A DNA stretch of 64,000 nt from the NCBI GenBank assembly GCA_015680685.1, contig MNCI01004078.1:703942-767941 (forward strand), given 5' to 3'. A model generated the notes under the pieces. That model ran no database searches. It was not told where the DNA came from and worked only from the letters and a program-made list of their open reading frames with translations. Positions 59,599-64,000 of the stretch are shown piece by piece. Positions within the stretch are counted from its first letter, which is position 1, and each line of letters starts with the position of its first letter. The position numbers and the translations under genes were made by a program. Source of the stretch: Gnetum montanum (Eukaryota > Streptophyta > Gnetopsida > Gnetales > Gnetaceae).

Positions 59599-60506
59599 TG
59601 ATGAGCGGTGAGGTACCCCTATTCCCCATCATATGAATCACAAGCATTCACAGGCAATCTAGTCAAATTGCACAGACCTTAAGTTCTTAAGTACACTAGT
59701 TCCAAGACATGAAATCTAATCATGACAATCATTGTCTTCTCAACTATACTTTTGGAGCTTAATTATATGATTAAGTATAATTGAGGCACATGATTTTTAT
59801 TATTTTATATTTTATTTGTCTATAATTGCTAACAAGTTGAAACTTATTTATGAACCAATTTAATTAATCTAATTATTGATCAATAACTAACTATCCTAAC
59901 ATAAGTATCCAATCCCACTTTCCGTGCACATCTTGAACGCGTATAACGCTACTGGGTTACCAAATGTTAAACGTTGTTGGGATTACCAAGAGTCATATGC
60001 ATGCTTGAAGTAGTCGTACTTATGTGCTTAATTAATTTCTATCTAATTGAACTAATTTACTTAGCTTAATTACTTGGAAGCATTAAAGGAAATTGCATAA
60101 AACATTAAATGCATGAATAAAATATTTAAGCTAGCCAAGGTGTTGCAAGGTTTGATTAGAAAGTTTGTCTTTATTTTGCATACACTATCATGCTCAAGTA
60201 CAAAAGTGTTCAAATTAAGATCTGTACACTCAATGACTCCTATTATGGGTACTTTGGAAAATATTCTAACTTTGGAGAAAATAATTGTAAGAGCTCTACT
60301 ATGCTGTGACAAAAAATATATCGAAATCGTATGCCCAAGTGCTATATTTATAGGTTGGCACATACCCCATGATATCGAATATTTGACATCGCATCTTGGG
60401 GCCTGATATCGGGTATCTAATATTGAGGCTTCAATATTGGGTATCTAATATTGAGGCTTCAATATCGGGTACCCAATATTGAAGCCAAACAAAACACTAT
60501 TCATCA
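59599..60506 (-). repeat. 5' LTR of element III
   Basis: 908 bp. U3 (60371-60483) has tandem palindromic units of AATATT and GATATC type, about 77 bp more than the 3' LTR. TATA-type box (TATTTATA on +) at 60345-60352. Confidence 0.9.
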
Positions 60507-60511
60507 AATAT

Positions 60512-61289
60512 CCCCATAGTTCTTGCATCTTTTCAACTAACTAATCTATCTCTTACTCCTCTAATCCGTTACTGTGCATTAACTCCTCTTCCATGATTAG
60601 ATTCTTAGTAGAAAAAGGACTAATATCAACTTTCTTTCCATGATTCATATCATTTGACACACATAGCATCTTATCATAAGTATTTGAATATGTCTTCTAG
60701 TTAAACCAATACCTTGACTTTGATACCAAGTATAATGGTACTACTCTAAAAAAGCATTGCTCATTACCATCCTTAAGTTCCAAAATGGGCAAGTGTTCCA
60801 AAGTAGACTCAATATGGACTACCTCTTATTGATCATAGTACCTATAATCATATATAAATGCACAACACACATTAGTCTAGAGGTTAGAAGCATAGCGAGT
60901 ATGTCTTAAGTAATCATATAAGTGATAGAACCAATGAGATGTGCATACATGCATGACTGCAAAAAGAGTACTAACACACATAAGAGACATCATTCCTTAA
61001 GAAAACTAAGATGTATTCCTACTCTAACGCATATAACCCTAAGCCCTACTTCATAGAAAAGGGTGGTGAGCCAAGCATCAAATTCAAAGCTCCTACACAA
61101 GCCTATATATCCTTGCCACACAGTACACAACGAATTAGGGTCATGTAGTTCTTTGGATGATGATTAAGATAACATGAAACTCTCCATACTTATTTTGATC
61201 CCACTAACATGACATACTCTATACAATAGAAAAGGTAAAGAAAAATCATAGCAAGATTATGAACCAAAACCTTGGGTGATAAGAGATCA
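60512..61289. other. Spacer, nothing recognised
   Basis: Between the TSD of element III and the first copia RT codons. No frame or repeat partner seen; probably part of the decayed copia internal region or older repeats. Confidence 0.4.
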
Positions 61290-62880
61290 TCCACCCAGCT
61301 TTATGCTTAATTTAAATTTTAAAAGAAGATTTAGAAGGTCTCAAGTTACAACTCATGTCACATATATAGCCCTTATGTATGAGCTTATAAATGTCAAGAA
61401 GATACTCAAGTTAAAGATATGGAAAGAAGCAATGAAGTAGGAATACAATTCCATCATGAAAATTAGACTTGGATACTTGTGAAAAGGCTAAGTGGTAAAA
61501 GAATTATTGATACAAGATGAGTTTTCAAGATAAATATGATGAAGGTTGCAATGTTGCTTTGTAAAAATCTAGATTGTTATCTAGAGGTTTCAAGTAAAGG
61601 AAGTTTATTGATTATCATGAGATTTTTGAACTAGTTGCTAGATTTGAAATAATAAAATTAATAATTTCTAATGTTTTCATTTGGATGTTAAATGTATTAA
61701 ATTAATGTAAATTTCACATTTTTGAATGATATTTGAGAAGAGAAAATTTATGTTTTATAGCCTGAAGGTTTTAAAATTCAATGAGCAAAGCACAAGGTAT
61801 ACAAGTTAAACAAAGCACTTTATGGACTCAGGAAAGTATCAAGAGCTTGGTTCCATAAAATAAATGATTTATTTCTCAAAAATAGATATAAATCTTATTT
61901 TTAATCCTACACTTTATTTCAATCATAGTGATGAAGACCTTATTATGATTTTCTTGTATGTTAATAATTTGGTATTTTTGTCAAATTCTTAAAAATTGCT
62001 TATTGATTTAAGAAGATCATGATGAATAAATTTGAGATGAATGACTTGGGAGTCCTTAAATATTTTCTTAGAATTTAGGTTGATCAATATGATAGATGCA
62101 TCAAAAAAAATTTCTTGAAAGCATTATTAACAAATATGGGTTGAAAGATACAAGGATTGCTGCTACACCATTACTTTCAAATTGGAAATTGAAGATGAAG
62201 GATGATTTTCCATTGGTTGATGCTAAATGTTTTAAAGGTATACTTGGTTCTTTGAAGTTTTCCATGTCTAATCTTGAATATGTCACTTCATATCTTCGTA
62301 GATTCATGCAAGAGCCAAAACTCAATTATTTGAATGCATTATACCATGTGATAAGGTATGTTAAAGGGGTTGTTAATTTTTGAATTAAATTTATGAAAAG
62401 AAATGGCAATTTTCATGTGTTTGGTAATGTTGAGAAAAGAAAATCCACATCAAGTGGTATCATTTTTTATGGGTCTAACCTTATTTATTAGAAATCTAAA
62501 AAGAAAACTTATGCTACATTATCTTCTTATGAAGTTGATTTTATCTCAATGGCTTATTGTATATAACATATTTTGTGGCTATAGAAATTATTTATACAAT
62601 TGGGTTTTGATGTGAAGTTGTTTGTTAAACTTTTGGTTGAAAATACAATTAATATTTAACTTTCAAGAAAGCATGTTATCCACAAGAAATTAAATCATGT
62701 CAATATAAAATACTTTTGCATCAAATTTAAAGTGAATGAGGAAAATGTGTTGTTCAAATATGTCCCAACAACTGATCAATTAGCTGATCTTTTGACCAAG
62801 CCACTCAATGCTCATGAAATTGGCTACTTGATGAAGATAATTAGAATGACAAAGGTTGATGAAAAGGCTTATGATCCCCA
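61290..62880 (+). pseudogene. Ty1/copia RT and RNase H
   Basis: Motifs in copia order: 'WKEAM-EYNSIM' (about 61420), 'RWVFKIKYDEG' (about 61525), 'NKALYGLRKVSRAWFHKI' (about 61810-61860), 'EMNDLGVLKYFL' (about 62035-62070), then RNase H 'QKKFLESIINKYGL' (62100-62140), 'SNLEYVTSYLRRFM' (about 62270), 'KKKTYATLSSYEVDF' (about 62500-62545) and the C-terminal 'VPTTDQLADLLTKPL' (about 62762-62806). Frames shift several times. The YVDD region reads 'LYVNNLVFL' (about 61955-61980). Followed by a polypurine tract and the 3' LTR, so this is the 3' half of a copia element; the rest is not recognisable to the left. Confidence 0.85.
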
Positions 62881-62927
62881 ATGTTCAAATTCCATGATTT
62901 TGTCACCTCTCATCCTAAATAAGGGAA

Positions 62928-64000
62928 TGTTGAAAATAGTATGATATGTGGACCTTCAATGTTGCTCTTAATTTCATATTTCTTATCATGTTTAAAATTT
63001 TAAGTTGTGTAATGTTTTCAATTTTAAAGTTAAAAGTCATTAGGAGTTAGTGTTTAATTTCCAAAGTTTGAAGTCTATATTTTAATTTCATATTAGTGTG
63101 TGTGCACACTTCATTTTTGTAATGGAAAATTGATCCCACATGTAATCCTCATAAAAGTGAGGCATCCTCAAAATCTATAAGAAGAGTTTGTAAACTTGAT
63201 GAAAGCACTTTAAATCATTTGGAAGGTGAATAGAAGAAAGGAGTATGTTGGTGATTCCTTAATCTCTTTGTGTGTGTTTTCTTTTCCTTTCTCACATTGG
63301 TGCAACATGAATTTCTCCCAATGATTTGTGATTCTCATAATTCTCTTATCCATTATCACCATATTTTCTCACATTTTCACAAATTGAATTCTCACATTCT
63401 CATAAGTTTCTACAAATGTATAGTTATCATATTTTCGCAACTTAATCCACAAATTTCATCTTATTGTTCTCTTAATTTTCATAAGCATTTTGATCATAAA
63501 TATTAGTTTAGGTTTATCTTTGTTTTAGAAGCATAATCTAAAAATGTTTGATGATTTATGTTTGTAATTCTAGAAAGGATTTCATTAATTCCTTTACTAG
63601 GAAATTTTGCATGTTACAGATCTATAATTCTCAATCTTATATCTCCCCTCAGAATCACTCATTTCATTCAATTGTTTTTTAAAAATAAAAAATAAAATTG
63701 AAAACCATGATTTGAAATTACCCTTTTGGGCAATACCCATTTCTCATTCACTAGTTTAAAACCCTTATTCTGACAATTAAAGCCAATACTGTGTAGAAAG
63801 ATATATCAAAAGTGATATCTTTTGATAGAGATTTATATAGATCATCAAAACAAAATCAAAAGCTTTAATATCCTTCACATTTTCTATAATCTTAGAGAAA
63901 TTTGTATTTTCCATCTTTAGATTATTCATCACCAAAAAATTATATACCCAAGAAAATAAAACATAGCTTAACAAGAAAACAATTATACAAACATCTATCA
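62928..64000 (+). repeat. Copia 3' LTR, cut by window end
   Basis: Starts TGTTGAAAATAG right after AAGGGAA (polypurine tract, 62921-62927). It matches the split LTR at 27157-27742 and 33661 onward. The end is beyond the window. Confidence 0.8.

Larger units (their letters stand above)
50627..60506 (-). mobile_element. Element III: Athila-lineage retrotransposon with gag-pol
   Basis: 9.9 kb, TSD ACTAT (50622-50626) and AATAT (60507-60511), one mismatch. LTRs are 50627-51457 (3') and 59599-60506 (5'). Degenerate tRNA-Asp primer site at 59580-59597. Gag, protease, RT, RNase H and integrase run right to left from 59438 to 53401, then a 1.9-kb noncoding region with the family's conserved blocks. 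RT motifs ('GIVLGHKIS', 'SFLGHNGYYQKFI') are of the Athila type and anchor the lineage for the whole family. RT has an internal deletion and an altered active site, so this copy is also dead. Confidence 0.92.

Noticed and set aside
1-64000. Host protein-coding genes, tRNA or rRNA genes
   Set aside because: Searched by eye on both strands; every extended frame with recognisable similarity belongs to a retroelement, and no rRNA or tRNA pattern was seen.

Overview
The window is nuclear DNA of a flowering-plant-type genome rich in retrotransposons. I found no host gene, rRNA, tRNA or CRISPR array. Nearly everything is LTR retrotransposon sequence in several nested layers, all decayed by stop codons, frameshifts and deletions, plus one LINE fragment. 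The sequence alone does not identify the species. The Athila, Tat, chromovirus (Tekay-type) and copia lineages, the plant tRNA-Asp and tRNA-Met primer sites and the heavy nesting point to a plant with a large genome, in a gene-poor, probably heterochromatic region.

The main inhabitant is one Athila-lineage family. Its LTRs begin TGATG(A/G)G and end CTCATCA, and its primer site matches tRNA-Asp. Four two-LTR copies are present: I (2942-12129, +), VI (27743-33655, -), II (43254-50171, +) and III (50627-60506, -). There is also a solo LTR (25657-26747, +) and an LTR cut by the window edge (1-583, -). Each complete copy has a 5-bp target-site duplication (TSD). The coding content differs: III has gag, protease, reverse transcriptase (RT), RNase H and integrase; II has gag and protease; VI has gag only; I has gag plus an unrelated second ORF of about 2.7 kb (plant-transposon-like domain and coiled coil) with its own TATA-containing upstream region. 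All four keep conserved noncoding blocks 3' of the coding region and palindrome-rich U3 regions.

Layout: 1-583 Athila-like LTR inserted in a gypsy RNase H/RT/protease fragment (584-1960, -). 1961-2941 AT-rich. 2942-12129 element I. 12541-24340 a gypsy element (V, -, tRNA-Met primer site), interrupted by Tat-lineage element IV (13252-21065, +) and by an LTR-like block (21367-22460). 24341-27156 LINE-like remnant (-) split by the solo LTR. 27157 to about 34340 copia-type LTR split by element VI. 34500-35010 gag remnant. 35210-50513 a Tekay chromovirus (-, with chromodomain) split by element II. 50627-60506 element III. 61290-64000 end of a copia element (RT-RNase H and 3' LTR).

None of the ORFs looks functional. 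Stops fall mostly where CAG, CAA or CGA codons would fit, and catalytic residues of two RTs and one protease are changed. The structure is readable because most insertions have an exact or one-mismatch TSD and several split an older reading frame at a definable point.
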